Under the pieces are notes generated by a model. That model saw only the letters and a program-made list of their open reading frames with translations, ran no database searches and had not been told where the DNA came from. From Candidatus Amarolinea dominans (GTDB lineage: Bacteria > Chloroflexota > Anaerolineae > SSC4 > Amarolineaceae): a DNA stretch of 64,000 nucleotides. Made by a program: the position numbers and the translations under genes. The stretch is taken from assembly GCA_016719785.1 (NCBI GenBank), contig JADJYJ010000003.1, positions 124,001 to 188,000 on the forward strand, read 5' to 3'. This document shows, piece after piece, positions 17,711-25,886 of the stretch. Each line of letters starts with the position of its first letter. Within the stretch, counting starts at the first letter, position 1.

Positions 17711-19006
17711 ATGATGAGTTTTTTGCAAAACAGGCACGCGGCCATCACACGCCTCGTGCCATTACTTTGGGTGGTGACCCTGTTGGTCGCCTGCGTGCCT
17801 GGCGTTGGCCCCACGCCAACCGCTGTGCCGACGGCGACGATGATGCCGGAACCAACGGCGACGACGACGCTGGCGCCGGCCACGGCGATCCCTTCGCTTA
17901 CACCCACCGCGGCCACTCCGGCTACGGCGACGCCTACCCTGGCCCCGACGGACACGCCCACTACACCACCACCACCCACCGCCACGAGGCCGCCGCAGCC
18001 AGTTGCCACCGCCCAGATCTCTGCCACCGTGGATATTACCGCGACGACGGTCATGACCGACGGCTTGCGGCCACACGCGCTTGACGCCACGTTCAACATC
18101 CTGCTGCTCGGCTCTGATCAGCGCCCGGGCGAACACGCCTGGCGCACCGACACGATCATGATTGCCGCGGTGGATTGGGAGCACGACCGCATCGGCGTCC
18201 TCAGCATCCCGCGTGACCTGTGGGTAGACATTCCCGGCTACGGTGAATCGCGCATCAATATGGCCGATTTCGTCGGCGAGAAAGAGATCAAATACCCTGG
18301 CGGCGGGCCGGCCCTGCTGGGTCGCGTCATCTCAGAGACGTTGGGCATCCGCACCGACCGTTTTGCCCGCATGAACCTGCTGGCCTTCGAGCAGGCCATT
18401 GACACGATCGGTGGAGTCACCGTCACCCTGGATTGCGCGTTTCGCGAAGCCACACCGGACCCGAACAACCCCGATCAACTGCTTGAGGTGAATTTCGAGC
18501 CGGGGTCCTATCACTTCGACGGGCATGAGGCTCGCATGTACGCCTCCTACCGCTACTACACCGGTGACTGGGACCGTTCGCGGCGTCAGCAGCAGGTGCT
18601 GTTAGCGATCCGGCAACAGGCGCTGTCGTTCAATATCATTCCCAAAATCCCCTCGCTGTGGCTTACCTTTAAGGGCGCCATTCAGACCGACCTGGGCTTC
18701 AAAGAGATCATTGACCTGGCGACGTTTGGCTTGCGCCTCGACATGAAGAACGTGCATGGTCGCGTGCTTGATTACCGGCTGGTGACACCCTACACCACCA
18801 GGGGCGGCGCGCAGGTATTGAAGCCCAAGACGGCCGAGATTGCCGCCGCGATCAATGGGATTTTTGACACACCGCCCATGCAGGAATCGTCCGCGCGGCC
18901 GATTGCCGGCTGCAGAGCCACGCCCACACCCAAGCCGCCGGCCACCCCGCTCCCGTCGGCGACCATCACCGCGACGCTAACCCTGACGCCCACGCTGGCA
19001 AATTGA
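17711..19006 (+). CDS. LCP family lipoprotein, copy 3
   Basis: A third LCP protein: signal with lipobox ('LLWVVTLLVAC'), a Thr/Pro-rich linker of about 95 residues, the LCP domain ('NILLLGSDQRPGEHAWRTDTIMIAAVD', 'GVLSIPRDLWVDIPGYGESRINMADF', 'AYRYYTGDWDRSRRQQQVLL'-like region), and a C-terminal Pro/Thr tail. In the YVRTR region the sequence reads 'MYASYRYYTGDWDRSRRQQ', so the first Arg of the pair is changed while the later ones remain. ATG 17711 gives a signal with a basic start; ATG 17690 adds an acidic heptapeptide. It is 161 bp after copy 2, beyond a T-rich stretch, and may have its own promoter. Confidence 0.85.
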   Translation: MMSFLQNRHAAITRLVPLLWVVTLLVACVPGVGPTPTAVPTATMMPEPTATTTLAPATAIPSLTPTAATPATATPTLAPTDTPTTPPPPTATRPPQPVATAQISATVDITATTVMTDGLRPHALDATFNILLLGSDQRPGEHAWRTDTIMIAAVDWEHDRIGVLSIPRDLWVDIPGYGESRINMADFVGEKEIKYPGGGPALLGRVISETLGIRTDRFARMNLLAFEQAIDTIGGVTVTLDCAFREATPDPNNPDQLLEVNFEPGSYHFDGHEARMYASYRYYTGDWDRSRRQQQVLLAIRQQALSFNIIPKIPSLWLTFKGAIQTDLGFKEIIDLATFGLRLDMKNVHGRVLDYRLVTPYTTRGGAQVLKPKTAEIAAAINGIFDTPPMQESSARPIAGCRATPTPKPPATPLPSATITATLTLTPTLAN

Positions 19007-19023
19007 GCAGAGAGACCGACGGT

Positions 19024-19473
19024 ATGACCTACTACGAAATCACGATCCGCCCCGCCTATCTCAGCAACACGGACGAAGTCGCGGTGCGCCTGGGCAGCGG
19101 ACGCCGGCCACGAGTCGCGGCAAGCACGCGCAACGGCGATGTGCAGGCCTGCCTGGACACCGGCGGACGCCTGGTGCGCTTGCTGTTGGCTGACAGCAAG
19201 GTGTTGCACCTGGGCCAGCGGCTGGCCGGGTTGCCCGTTGTCGAAAATCCCCCACAGCCCGTGTCGAGCGGCCTGATCGGGTATGACCTGGCGACGCGGG
19301 TCGCCACGATCTTCCTCTTTCCCACACCGGACAGCGCGATTGCCCAGAACCTGGTGCGTACCGCCAGCTTTGATTTCGACGCCAGCGACCACCTGCTGGC
19401 CGTGCGTATCCCCGCCGGTCCCACCGCCCGCCGCGAACCAGACCTCTACCGCGCCCTGGCGTTCTTGAAGTAA
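19024..19473 (+). CDS. Uncharacterised protein, DUF2283-like repeats possible
   Basis: A 149-residue soluble protein of unknown function. It shows short strand-rich units: 'DVQACLDTGGRLVRLLLADS', 'SSGLIGYDLATRVATIFLFP' and 'ASFDFDASDHLLAVRIP'. The last two read like the 'Y/FDxxxDxLxIRL' pattern of DUF2283-type proteins, but the match is too weak for a firm call. ATG 19024 lies 17 bp after the third LCP gene; a TTG overlapping that stop (19003) is an alternative. It is the last gene of the rightward LCP operon and is followed by a palindromic repeat. Conservation of its position next to LCP genes elsewhere would be the best clue to its job. Confidence 0.55.
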   Translation: MTYYEITIRPAYLSNTDEVAVRLGSGRRPRVAASTRNGDVQACLDTGGRLVRLLLADSKVLHLGQRLAGLPVVENPPQPVSSGLIGYDLATRVATIFLFPTPDSAIAQNLVRTASFDFDASDHLLAVRIPAGPTARREPDLYRALAFLK

Positions 19474-19498
19474 GGGCGATTTTTGATCTTCTCAATTT

Positions 19499-19554
19499 GT
19501 AGGGGCGCACCCTTGCGGTCGCCCACGCGGGCAGGCGCAAGGCCATGCCCCTAC
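19499..19554. repeat. Palindromic repeat acting as two-way terminator
   Basis: GTAGGGGC (19499-19506) pairs with GCCCCTAC (19547-19554), and CCTTGCG (19511-19517) with CGCAAGG (19536-19542); the middle is GC-rich. It lies between the convergent unknown gene and the EamA gene, whose stop it overlaps. Its central part GGTCGCCCACGCGGGC recurs at 28433-28448, after the amidohydrolase gene, so it belongs to a dispersed family. Confidence 0.7.
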
Positions 19555-20423
19555 CCTGTCGCCTGCGGCAGATCAACCAGCAGCAGGCTGGCCAGCACGA
19601 ACCCACCACCGATCCATTGCATGGGCGTCAGCGTTTCACCCAGGAAACCACGCGCGACCGCCACGGTCATCAGCGGCTCGACCACTCCAAGCAAGGCTAA
19701 CTGCGTGCTGCCCACGCGCTTGATGGCGGTGAACATCGCCAGGCGCGCCACCACGGTGCCCAACAGGCCAATGCCCAGCACCGGCCACCAGCCGGCCCAC
19801 GTCACCGGCGGCGGACTGCCGCCCATGACGAGGCGCACGCCGGTCGCCAGCAGCGCCATCGTGCTGATGACGTACAGCACCACCGTGCGCGCGGCCACGT
19901 CACGCACCACGAACTGACCGATCACCAGGTGCAGGGAATAGGTGAAGATGGTGACGAACACCAACAGAACTCCGATCGTGTCTACGCTCCCGCCGCTGAT
20001 GTCCACCAGCAGGGCCACACCGATCAACGCGACGCCCAAGCGCGCCAGGCGGCGTGTGGTCATGGCCTCGCCGCGCAGGCGCAACAGCAGAATGACGACC
20101 GCCGGGTAGAGATAGAAGATCAGCGTGGCAATCGAGGCGTTGATCCGGGTCAGGCCCCAGTAGTAGCTGATTTGCGCGACAAAATTCGCCGCGCCCATGA
20201 TGATGCAGCCCAGCAGCGCCCGGCGCGGGATCGGAATCAACGCCCGCCAGCGCGTCAGGAAGATGGCCCAAAGCACCAGCGCGGCCACGCCCAGGCGCAG
20301 CATCGTCAAGGTGTTTGGGTCCAGGCCGGCGCGGTAGGCGAACTTGGCAAAGGCTGAATTGAGACCCAGCGCCATGTTGGCGGCCAGGGCGATGAGGAGA
20401 CCGCGCGGCGCCCGGTTACGCAT
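19551..20423 (-). CDS. EamA/DMT-superfamily permease
   Basis: The 290-residue membrane protein has about ten hydrophobic segments arranged as two EamA halves. The first begins 'LLIALAANMALGLNSAFAKFAYRAG', the second includes 'YVISTMALLATGVRLVMGG' and 'LFTAIKRVGSTQLALLGVVEPL'-type sequence, a hallmark of the second repeat. Substrates of this superfamily (amino acids, nucleotide sugars, drugs) cannot be read from sequence. ATG 20423 (MRNRAPRG) overlaps the end of the upstream membrane-protein gene by 8 bp; a longer frame to 20459 is less likely. Its stop lies inside the palindromic repeat 19499-19554. Confidence 0.85.
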   Translation of the reverse strand: MRNRAPRGLLIALAANMALGLNSAFAKFAYRAGLDPNTLTMLRLGVAALVLWAIFLTRWRALIPIPRRALLGCIIMGAANFVAQISYYWGLTRINASIATLIFYLYPAVVILLLRLRGEAMTTRRLARLGVALIGVALLVDISGGSVDTIGVLLVFVTIFTYSLHLVIGQFVVRDVAARTVVLYVISTMALLATGVRLVMGGSPPPVTWAGWWPVLGIGLLGTVVARLAMFTAIKRVGSTQLALLGVVEPLMTVAVARGFLGETLTPMQWIGGGFVLASLLLVDLPQATG

Positions 20424-21084
20424 CGGGCGCCCGTTCTGACCAGGCCAGCAGCAGCGCACCGGCGGTCAGGGCCATCCCGCCCAGCAGCAGCGCCCAGCCG
20501 CCCCAGCCCAGGCTCGATGACCGCTGGTAGACGACCTCGATGGCCGGTCGCACGCGTGACCACTGCCACAGGGGCAGGAGCGTTGCAGCCAGCGTCAACA
20601 CGGCCAGCAGGATGGCGAGCGCCTGGCGTCCGTACCGCTGCCGCCACCCTGGCGTCAGCAGCCCGATCAGCGCCAACACCAGCGCCACGATCAGCATGCG
20701 GATCTGAGGTTGAAATTCAGCCTGGCCGAAGGTTGCGGGTGACCAGGCGGGCGGCAGCAGGGCCAGGGCGCAGGGTATGGCCAGCAAGGCCAGCAGCAGG
20801 CGCGCAGGACGGTAACGGAGCCAGGGCGCGCCGAGCAACGACAGCAGACTCAATCCCACACTCAGGGTGAAGAGCGGCAGGTAGAACTGCTCGCGCGCCA
20901 CGTGTAACGCGCCGCTGCGCACCTCGGGCAAGAACTTGACATATTCCGCCAGGTCAATCCCCAGCAGGGTCAGACCAGGGCTGGCGAACGCCACCCACGG
21001 GCCCCAGGTCGCGCCGGCCAGGCCGATCGAACCGAGCAGAAGCAGCAGGCGGGCGAGCAGCCGTTGCCGCGGCGGTGGTCTCAT
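20416..21084 (-). CDS. Multi-pass membrane protein of unknown function
   Basis: This 222-residue protein has about five membrane segments ('LLARLLLLLGSIGLAGATWGPW', 'FYLPLFTLSVGLSLLSLLG', 'LLLALLAIPCALALL', 'MLIVALVLALIGLL', 'ALAILLAVLTLAATLLPLW', 'WALLLGGMALTAGALLLAW'), one large outside loop after the first helix, and a basic N terminus. I do not recognise a family. It starts 9 bp after the thioesterase gene and overlaps the EamA gene by 8 bp, so it belongs to that operon. No catalytic motif is visible. Confidence 0.6.
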   Translation of the reverse strand: MRPPPRQRLLARLLLLLGSIGLAGATWGPWVAFASPGLTLLGIDLAEYVKFLPEVRSGALHVAREQFYLPLFTLSVGLSLLSLLGAPWLRYRPARLLLALLAIPCALALLPPAWSPATFGQAEFQPQIRMLIVALVLALIGLLTPGWRQRYGRQALAILLAVLTLAATLLPLWQWSRVRPAIEVVYQRSSSLGWGGWALLLGGMALTAGALLLAWSERAPDA

Positions 21085-21093
21085 GATTCCTTG

Positions 21094-21558
21094 TCACGGC
21101 GCGCCCGCGCCAGGCGCTCCTGTTGGCGCGCGCCCCTGATCGAAACGCCGCTTCTCCTGCTCGCTGACCAACAACAGCGGCGCTACCTCGGTCGGCCGCC
21201 GTTGATCGTCCAGCGCTACGTAGACCACGAAGGCGGTGTTGGTCAACATGCGCTGACCGGTCAGGATTTTTTCCGCGTACACCGTGACCATCGCCTCGAT
21301 ACTGGTGCGTCCCACGTAGGTGACGCACGCTTCGAGGACGACCAAATCGCCCACCAGCATCGGTGCGTCGAAGGTCATCGAATCAATGGCGACGGTGACG
21401 CAGGGACGACGGGAGTGGCGCATAGCGGCCAACGCGCCGGCTTCATCCACCAGTTTCATGATGGAGCCGCCGTGGACGTTGCCTTGCGAGTTGGCATCTT
21501 CCGGATGCATGAAACTGCTGAGTTCAGTTTGCGAATCTTTGGGTGAGCGTGGGTCCAT
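21094..21558 (-). CDS. Acyl-CoA thioesterase, hotdog fold (YciA/BFIT type)
   Basis: A single hotdog domain of 154 residues with the family core 'MHPEDANSQGNVHGGSIMKLVDEAGALAAMRHS' (catalytic Asp in 'LVDEAG', preceded by 'GNVHGG'), 'VTVAIDSMTFDAPMLVGDLVVLEA' and 'YVGRTSIEAMVTVYAE'. Such enzymes cleave acyl-CoA to free acid and CoA, often hexameric and CoA-inhibited. The substrate chain length is not predictable. Pro/Ala residues at the C terminus are low complexity. It is 14 bp downstream of a glycosyltransferase gene and 9 bp upstream of the membrane-protein gene, within one minus-strand run. Confidence 0.88.
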   Translation of the reverse strand: MDPRSPKDSQTELSSFMHPEDANSQGNVHGGSIMKLVDEAGALAAMRHSRRPCVTVAIDSMTFDAPMLVGDLVVLEACVTYVGRTSIEAMVTVYAEKILTGQRMLTNTAFVVYVALDDQRRPTEVAPLLLVSEQEKRRFDQGRAPTGAPGAGAP

Positions 21559-21572
21559 GATTTTTTCCTGTT

Positions 21573-22712
21573 TCAGGTCAGGTTAGCCCGGGCGTAGGCG
21601 GCCAGGAGTTGGGTGGCCGAGGCGTGCCAGGTGAAGCGCGCCGCTTGGGCAAATCCCTTGTGCTGCGCGGTCTCCCGCCAGGCGCGGTCGGTCAGCCCGC
21701 GTTCCAGGGCCGCGGCCAGGCCGGCGGTGTCATCGGCGTTGATCAGGAGGGCGGCATCGCCGGCTGCTTCCGGCAGCGACGAGTTATCTGCGCAGACCAC
21801 CGGGGCGCCACAGGCCATCGCTTCGATGACCGGGATGCCGAAGCCTTCGTAACGACTGGGAAAGGCGACCAGATCGGCCAGGCTGTAGAGCGTGGGCAGG
21901 TCGTCCTCATTGACATAACCGAGAAAGCGCACGAACGACGCCACTCCCTCCCGTTCAACCTGGGCGAAGATGCTCTCCGTCAACCAACCCTTGCCGCCGC
22001 CGATGACCAGGGTGTGCGGCGCACCACTTTGGCGGCGCAGTTGTGCAAATGCGCTGATGAGACGCGGGTAGTTCTTGCGCGGTTCCAGCGTGCCGACGCT
22101 CAGGATGAAGGGGCCGTCGAGTTGGTAGCGTGCGGCCACGGCGCGGCGTTGATCCCCATCGGTCACCGGCCGGTAACGCGGGCCGATGCCGGGATAGACG
22201 ACATCAATGCGCGCCGGGTCCACATCCAGCAGCGCGCTCAGGTCACGCTGCGTACTTTGGGAATCGGCCAGGATGCGGCTGGCGCGGCGCAGCGCGTGCG
22301 GCACGGCGTGGGTGAGATAGGCAACGAGGCGCGCATCGGCGCACTCTGGCACGCGCAGGAACGACAAATCATGCACGGTGATCACGCCCTGCGCGTGGCG
22401 CAAGGGTGGGAGGACGAAATCGGGCGCATGGAACAGATCGAAGCGGCCAGCCAGCCATTCGAGCGGCAGCGGCACGTGCAGCCGGTGCCAGAGAATGGCC
22501 TGCTGCCGGGAAGACAGCGGCAGGCGGCGCTGAGCAAAGGGCAGCGCGGGGTTGGCGCGGTCAGGCGCGGGCGCTGCAACGTCGGCTGCCAGCAGCAGGG
22601 TGATGTCAGGCCGGGGCGTCAGCGTAGCCAGCCCGGAAACCAGCCCCTGGGTGTAGCGGCCAATACCGGCGCCCTGGCGCAGGGCCGGTGTGTAGTCAAG
22701 CGCGATACGCAT
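21573..22712 (-). CDS. GT4-family glycosyltransferase
   Basis: The 379-residue protein has a GT-B fold pattern: N-terminal 'RIALDYTPALRQGAGIGRYTQGLV', 'FDLFHAPDFVLPP' and 'VITVHDLSFLRVPE', then a C-terminal nucleotide-sugar domain with 'ILSVGTLEPRKNYPRLISAFAQL', 'LGYVNEDDLPTLYSLADLVAFPSRYEGFGIPVIEAMACGAPVV'. The E-x7-E motif (Glu of 'YEGFG' and Glu of 'IEAMA') is intact. It probably adds mannose, glucose or a similar sugar to a lipid-linked or capsular glycan in the cytoplasm. It is next to GtrA and an O-antigen ligase-like gene, which supports an envelope polysaccharide role. Confidence 0.88.
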   Translation of the reverse strand: MRIALDYTPALRQGAGIGRYTQGLVSGLATLTPRPDITLLLAADVAAPAPDRANPALPFAQRRLPLSSRQQAILWHRLHVPLPLEWLAGRFDLFHAPDFVLPPLRHAQGVITVHDLSFLRVPECADARLVAYLTHAVPHALRRASRILADSQSTQRDLSALLDVDPARIDVVYPGIGPRYRPVTDGDQRRAVAARYQLDGPFILSVGTLEPRKNYPRLISAFAQLRRQSGAPHTLVIGGGKGWLTESIFAQVEREGVASFVRFLGYVNEDDLPTLYSLADLVAFPSRYEGFGIPVIEAMACGAPVVCADNSSLPEAAGDAALLINADDTAGLAAALERGLTDRAWRETAQHKGFAQAARFTWHASATQLLAAYARANLT

Positions 22713-22733
22713 GATGATGGCTTTCGTCGCCGC

Positions 22734-23174
22734 TCAGATATCGCGGTAGGTCCACAGCCGGTTGACTCCAAAGTTCCAGAAGAGCACGACGCCGATGGCA
22801 AAGGCTTTGGCGAAGTTGTAATCCCAGGGATGCGGGATGAGCGGCTCGACCAGGTGCAGCACGACGCCCAGCACCAGTTGGTTGATGCCGAGACCGACCA
22901 GGTTGACCAGGATGAACTTGGGCAATTGGGCGCGTTTCTTGAATTTGCGGCTTTCGGGGTAGGTCCACAGGCGATTCCAGGTGAAATTACTGATGACGGC
23001 CGCGCTGAAGCTGAACGGGTTGGCCTGCAAGGGGGCCAGGCCCGCCACGAGCACCAGGAAATTGAGCACGCCGAAGTCAACGACCGCACCAATGGCGCCG
23101 ACCACGGCGAACTTGAGAAAGCGTCCCATTTCCTTGCGGTTGGCACGCGCCAGCAGAGTTGAATCAGGAACCAT
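22734..23174 (-). CDS. GtrA-family membrane protein
   Basis: The product has four membrane helices with the GtrA start 'RFLKFAVVGAIGAVVDFGVLNFLV' and the internal and final 'ISNFTWNRLWTYPE' and 'FWNFGVNRLWTYRD' motifs. GtrA proteins are thought to flip or carry polyprenyl-linked sugars for glycan modification. ATG 23174 (MVPDSTLL) is chosen; a GTG at 23180 adds two residues, and a downstream ATG (MGRFLKF) also fits the usual family start. It lies between the GT4 gene and the O-antigen ligase-like gene on the same strand. Confidence 0.88.
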   Translation of the reverse strand: MVPDSTLLARANRKEMGRFLKFAVVGAIGAVVDFGVLNFLVLVAGLAPLQANPFSFSAAVISNFTWNRLWTYPESRKFKKRAQLPKFILVNLVGLGINQLVLGVVLHLVEPLIPHPWDYNFAKAFAIGVVLFWNFGVNRLWTYRDI

Positions 23175-23246
23175 GCACACCCTCGAACACGCAGATCATC
23201 GGTCAGAATACATGCAGGCGCTAGTATAGGGTTTCTCGATGGCTTG

Positions 23247-24869
23247 TCAAACAGACCGCTGACGCGTTGCGGTGTCCGCTGGCCCCTGATTGAGGGGCGC
23301 GGCCGGCGGCGAGGCCAGCAAGGCCAGCAGCAGGGCCATGTGCAGATAGAGGCGTTGCACGAGGAGATTGTCGAACAGGTTGTGGATGGAGAGGTGAACG
23401 ATGGCGCCGAGGACGCCCAGCGCCACGGCGCGGCCCAGGGCGTCAGTCTGGCGATCGTAGGCCAGGCGGACGGCTTGCCAGGCCGCCAGCAGCCACAGCA
23501 GGACGTAGGTCAGCAGACCGGGCAGACCGGCTTCGGCCCAGGTGTTGAGGTAGATGTTGTGCGCATGGCCCAGCGGGTCCTGCCAGCGCGGCAAGGCCAC
23601 CTGTGGATAAACCGCGGCGTAGTTACCCACGCCGACGCCTTGCCAGGGCGCCTGTGCGATCATGCGCTGGGCGGCGACCCAATGCGCAACCCGCTCGACG
23701 ACGGCGAAGTTGTCATCGTTGACCTCTACGGTCGTCACGTCGAAACCGCCGAGATAGTCGCCGACCTGCGCCAGGCGCCCACCGAGCGCGCCCGTGTCGA
23801 AGCCGCCGCGGGCCAGCAGCAGCACGGTCAGCGCGCCGGCCAGGGCCAGGCTGAGGCCAAAGGTGCGGCGGCTGCGCAGCGCGGTGACCGTCACAACCCC
23901 GGCGCCAATGCCCAGCCAGGCCCCGCGTGACCAACTGGCCAACGCGCCGGCCGCAATCAGCGCCGTCACGACGAGGGCTGCGGCGGCCAGTGCGCTGGCT
24001 GCCGCGAATGAACGACGCGGTGGTTCAGCGCGGGGGGACGGCGTGAAGCGACCTGGCCAGGCTGCGACCATCTGTGCCAACGCCCACCAGAACAACGAAA
24101 GCGCCAGCGGCAAGATCAGCCCCAGGTAGCCGGCGTAGGGGTTGGGCTGGCGGAAGGTGCCGTAGGCGCGTAGAAAGCGTCCCAAGATCTGAAAGGCCGG
24201 CGGCCCGCTCTGCGTGATGAACTGATAAAGCCCCACGGCGGCCTGCAGGACACCGGCCAGCAGCAGCGCGACGATCAGAAGAACGCCGAATGAATTCGGG
24301 GCGACCGGGCCGCCGAATGAATTCGGGGCGATTTCAATCGCTTCTTCAACCGCTCTGTGGCCGATCGGGGTCAGGAGGTCAACGGCGACCAGGTAGAGAA
24401 TGAGGGTTTCAAGCCATTTGAACAATTCAGGCGCGGCGTCAGCCAGGGAGGTGGCCGGCAGCAGCGAGAAGGCCAGCGCGGCGCAGTACAGAAGTAGGGG
24501 CAGCAGCAGTGGTGCGACCGCGGCCTCACCGGTGGACGCCGCGCGAGGATCAAGGCGACGCCAGGGGCGCGGCAGAACCAGGCGGCCGGCGGCCAGGCGC
24601 TGCGCCAGCCACGCGGCCAGGGTCAGCGCCAGCAGGGCTTCGCTGGGGCCAACGGCCGCGCCGGCCAGGGTGATCTCACCGACCGTGCTGAAGGGCACGC
24701 TGAACGCCAGCAGGAGCAGTCCCAGCGCCGGGCGTATGAAAACGGCCAGGCCGAGGCTGAGAGCGACCAGCGCCACGCTCAGCCCGGTCAGCGGCGCCCG
24801 CGCCAGCAGAAGCGCCAACAGCGCCAGCAGGCCAATGATCGAGACACGTCGTGCAACCAAGTGTAGCAT
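23247..24869 (-). CDS. O-antigen ligase/polymerase-like (WaaL/Wzy) membrane protein
   Basis: A 540-residue polytopic protein with roughly 12 membrane segments and a large extracytoplasmic loop (about 350-420). The Wzy_C/WaaL pattern is seen in 'GRFLRAYGTFRQPNPYAGYLGLILPLAL', where the Arg-rich loop and 'PNPYAG' are typical, and in 'DPLGHAHNIYLNTWAEAGLPGLLTYVLL', the usual 'HNxYL...GxxGL' motif. Such enzymes link or polymerise lipid-carried glycan outside the inner membrane. An in-frame 27-bp duplication (24284-24331) inserts nine residues before a membrane helix. It heads the minus-strand polysaccharide gene run and faces the dsbA-like gene across a 290-bp promoter region. Confidence 0.85.
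   Translation of the reverse strand: MLHLVARRVSIIGLLALLALLLARAPLTGLSVALVALSLGLAVFIRPALGLLLLAFSVPFSTVGEITLAGAAVGPSEALLALTLAAWLAQRLAAGRLVLPRPWRRLDPRAASTGEAAVAPLLLPLLLYCAALAFSLLPATSLADAAPELFKWLETLILYLVAVDLLTPIGHRAVEEAIEIAPNSFGGPVAPNSFGVLLIVALLLAGVLQAAVGLYQFITQSGPPAFQILGRFLRAYGTFRQPNPYAGYLGLILPLALSLFWWALAQMVAAWPGRFTPSPRAEPPRRSFAAASALAAAALVVTALIAAGALASWSRGAWLGIGAGVVTVTALRSRRTFGLSLALAGALTVLLLARGGFDTGALGGRLAQVGDYLGGFDVTTVEVNDDNFAVVERVAHWVAAQRMIAQAPWQGVGVGNYAAVYPQVALPRWQDPLGHAHNIYLNTWAEAGLPGLLTYVLLWLLAAWQAVRLAYDRQTDALGRAVALGVLGAIVHLSIHNLFDNLLVQRLYLHMALLLALLASPPAAPLNQGPADTATRQRSV
24284..24331. repeat. 27-bp in-frame tandem duplication with palindromic unit
   Basis: CGCCGAATGAATTCGGGGCG occurs at 24284-24303 and again at 24311-24330, giving an exact 27-bp period. 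The unit holds the palindrome CCGAAT-GA-ATTCGG. On the minus strand it encodes APNSFG twice in the O-antigen ligase-like protein, so the reading frame is kept. Confidence 0.8.
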
Positions 24870-24995
24870 GAGATTTCTTCTGGAAAGGCGCTCCTTGCCG
24901 CGCGGTCTGCATTCTACTCCGATGGTGAGCTTCCCGTCAAAATGCCTGCGGGGTCACAGTTTAAGTTTCTCTCATTTTTTTGGTCGCTGCTTTCG

Positions 24996-25024
24996 TTGAC
25001 GAAGCTGCCGTTTGACGGTATACT
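24996..25024 (+). promoter_or_regulatory. Sigma-70-like promoter of the dsbA-like gene
   Basis: TTGACG (24996-25001) and TATACT (25019-25024) are separated by exactly 17 bp, an excellent vegetative promoter. Transcription should start near 25031, giving a leader of about 127 nt to ATG 25158. An in-frame ATG at 25032 falls right at the predicted start point. Confidence 0.75.
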
Positions 25025-25157
25025 GTGCGCTATGGGTCATGATCGTGTGGTCCTGGCCGTAAACACGAAACAAACCAGGTCTTCCTGCTGCTCATTCTCA
25101 CGCCCCCTGCCCAGGAACCCGGTTGCTCGTGGACATCAAGACAGGAGAGAAAATCGA

Positions 25158-25871
25158 ATGGCGAAGAAATCAACCATTGGCAAACAGAGCAGCGAGGGCG
25201 CCGTGCGTGCAGGCAGCGCGGGTGGACTTTCGCGCAATGCGTTGCTGCTGATCGTAACCGGGGTCGTCCTGGCCGTTGCGCTGATCATCATCCTGCAGCA
25301 GACACTCCTGCGTGGGAGTAACGCGGCAGTCAGCGGCGGGCCTGCCACCCAAGCGGGATCAGAAGCCGGCCCGGCCGACGCCGCGGTGACCGTGGCCGTT
25401 TACTCTGATTTCCAGTGCTCGCACTGCAAGTCCTACATGCAGGCCGTGGAGTCATCGCTCCTGCCTGAGTTTGTGGATACCGGCAAGGTGCGTTATGACT
25501 ATCGGCATTTCATCGTCATCAGCCGGGAATCGTACGACGCGGCCAATGCGTCGGAGTGCGCCGGCGAGCAGGGCTTCTTCTGGCCCTACCACGACCTGTT
25601 GTTCGAGCAGCAGGGGCTGCAAGGCCGCGACACGGTCAGCAAGACCAATCTCAAAGCCTTGGGCAAGCGTATCGCAGGGCTGGACCTGAGCCAGTTCGAC
25701 GCCTGTGTGGATACGGGCAACTACGTCGAGCAGATCTACCGCGAGATGCAAGAGGGCACGGACAAGGGTGTGACCGGCACGCCGGCGGTTTTTGTCAACG
25801 ACAAGAAGCTGGACAACGGGCAAGACTATCAGCAGGTCAAGGCGGCGATCGAAGCCGCGCTGGGCAATTGA
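25158..25871 (+). CDS. DsbA-like thioredoxin-fold disulfide oxidoreductase, membrane-anchored
   Basis: The 237-residue protein has a basic N terminus, a membrane helix ('NALLLIVTGVVLAVALIIIL'), a short linker, and a DsbA/Thioredoxin_4 domain with the redox motif CSHC in 'VYSDFQCSHCKSYMQAVESSLL'. The cis-Pro loop is 'TGTPAVFVNDK'. It should oxidise or isomerise cysteines in exported proteins. ATG 25158 has CAGGAGAG 9 bp upstream and is preferred to ATG 25032, which is in frame and at the likely transcription start but adds 42 poorly structured residues. The next gene encodes a VKOR homologue that would reoxidise this protein; the gap is 15 bp. Confidence 0.9.
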   Translation: MAKKSTIGKQSSEGAVRAGSAGGLSRNALLLIVTGVVLAVALIIILQQTLLRGSNAAVSGGPATQAGSEAGPADAAVTVAVYSDFQCSHCKSYMQAVESSLLPEFVDTGKVRYDYRHFIVISRESYDAANASECAGEQGFFWPYHDLLFEQQGLQGRDTVSKTNLKALGKRIAGLDLSQFDACVDTGNYVEQIYREMQEGTDKGVTGTPAVFVNDKKLDNGQDYQQVKAAIEAALGN

Positions 25872-25886
25872 GGCCACAGGAGTGCA

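Noticed and set aside
21609..23162. 517-codon plus-strand frame opposite the glycosyltransferase and GtrA genes
   Set aside because: It spans two real minus-strand genes and their gap and has shadow composition.
25032..25157. Longer start for the dsbA-like gene
   Set aside because: ATG 25032 is in frame and at the predicted transcription start, but the added 42 residues are Arg/Ser/Cys-rich and unstructured, while ATG 25158 has a good Shine-Dalgarno. Kept only as an alternative.
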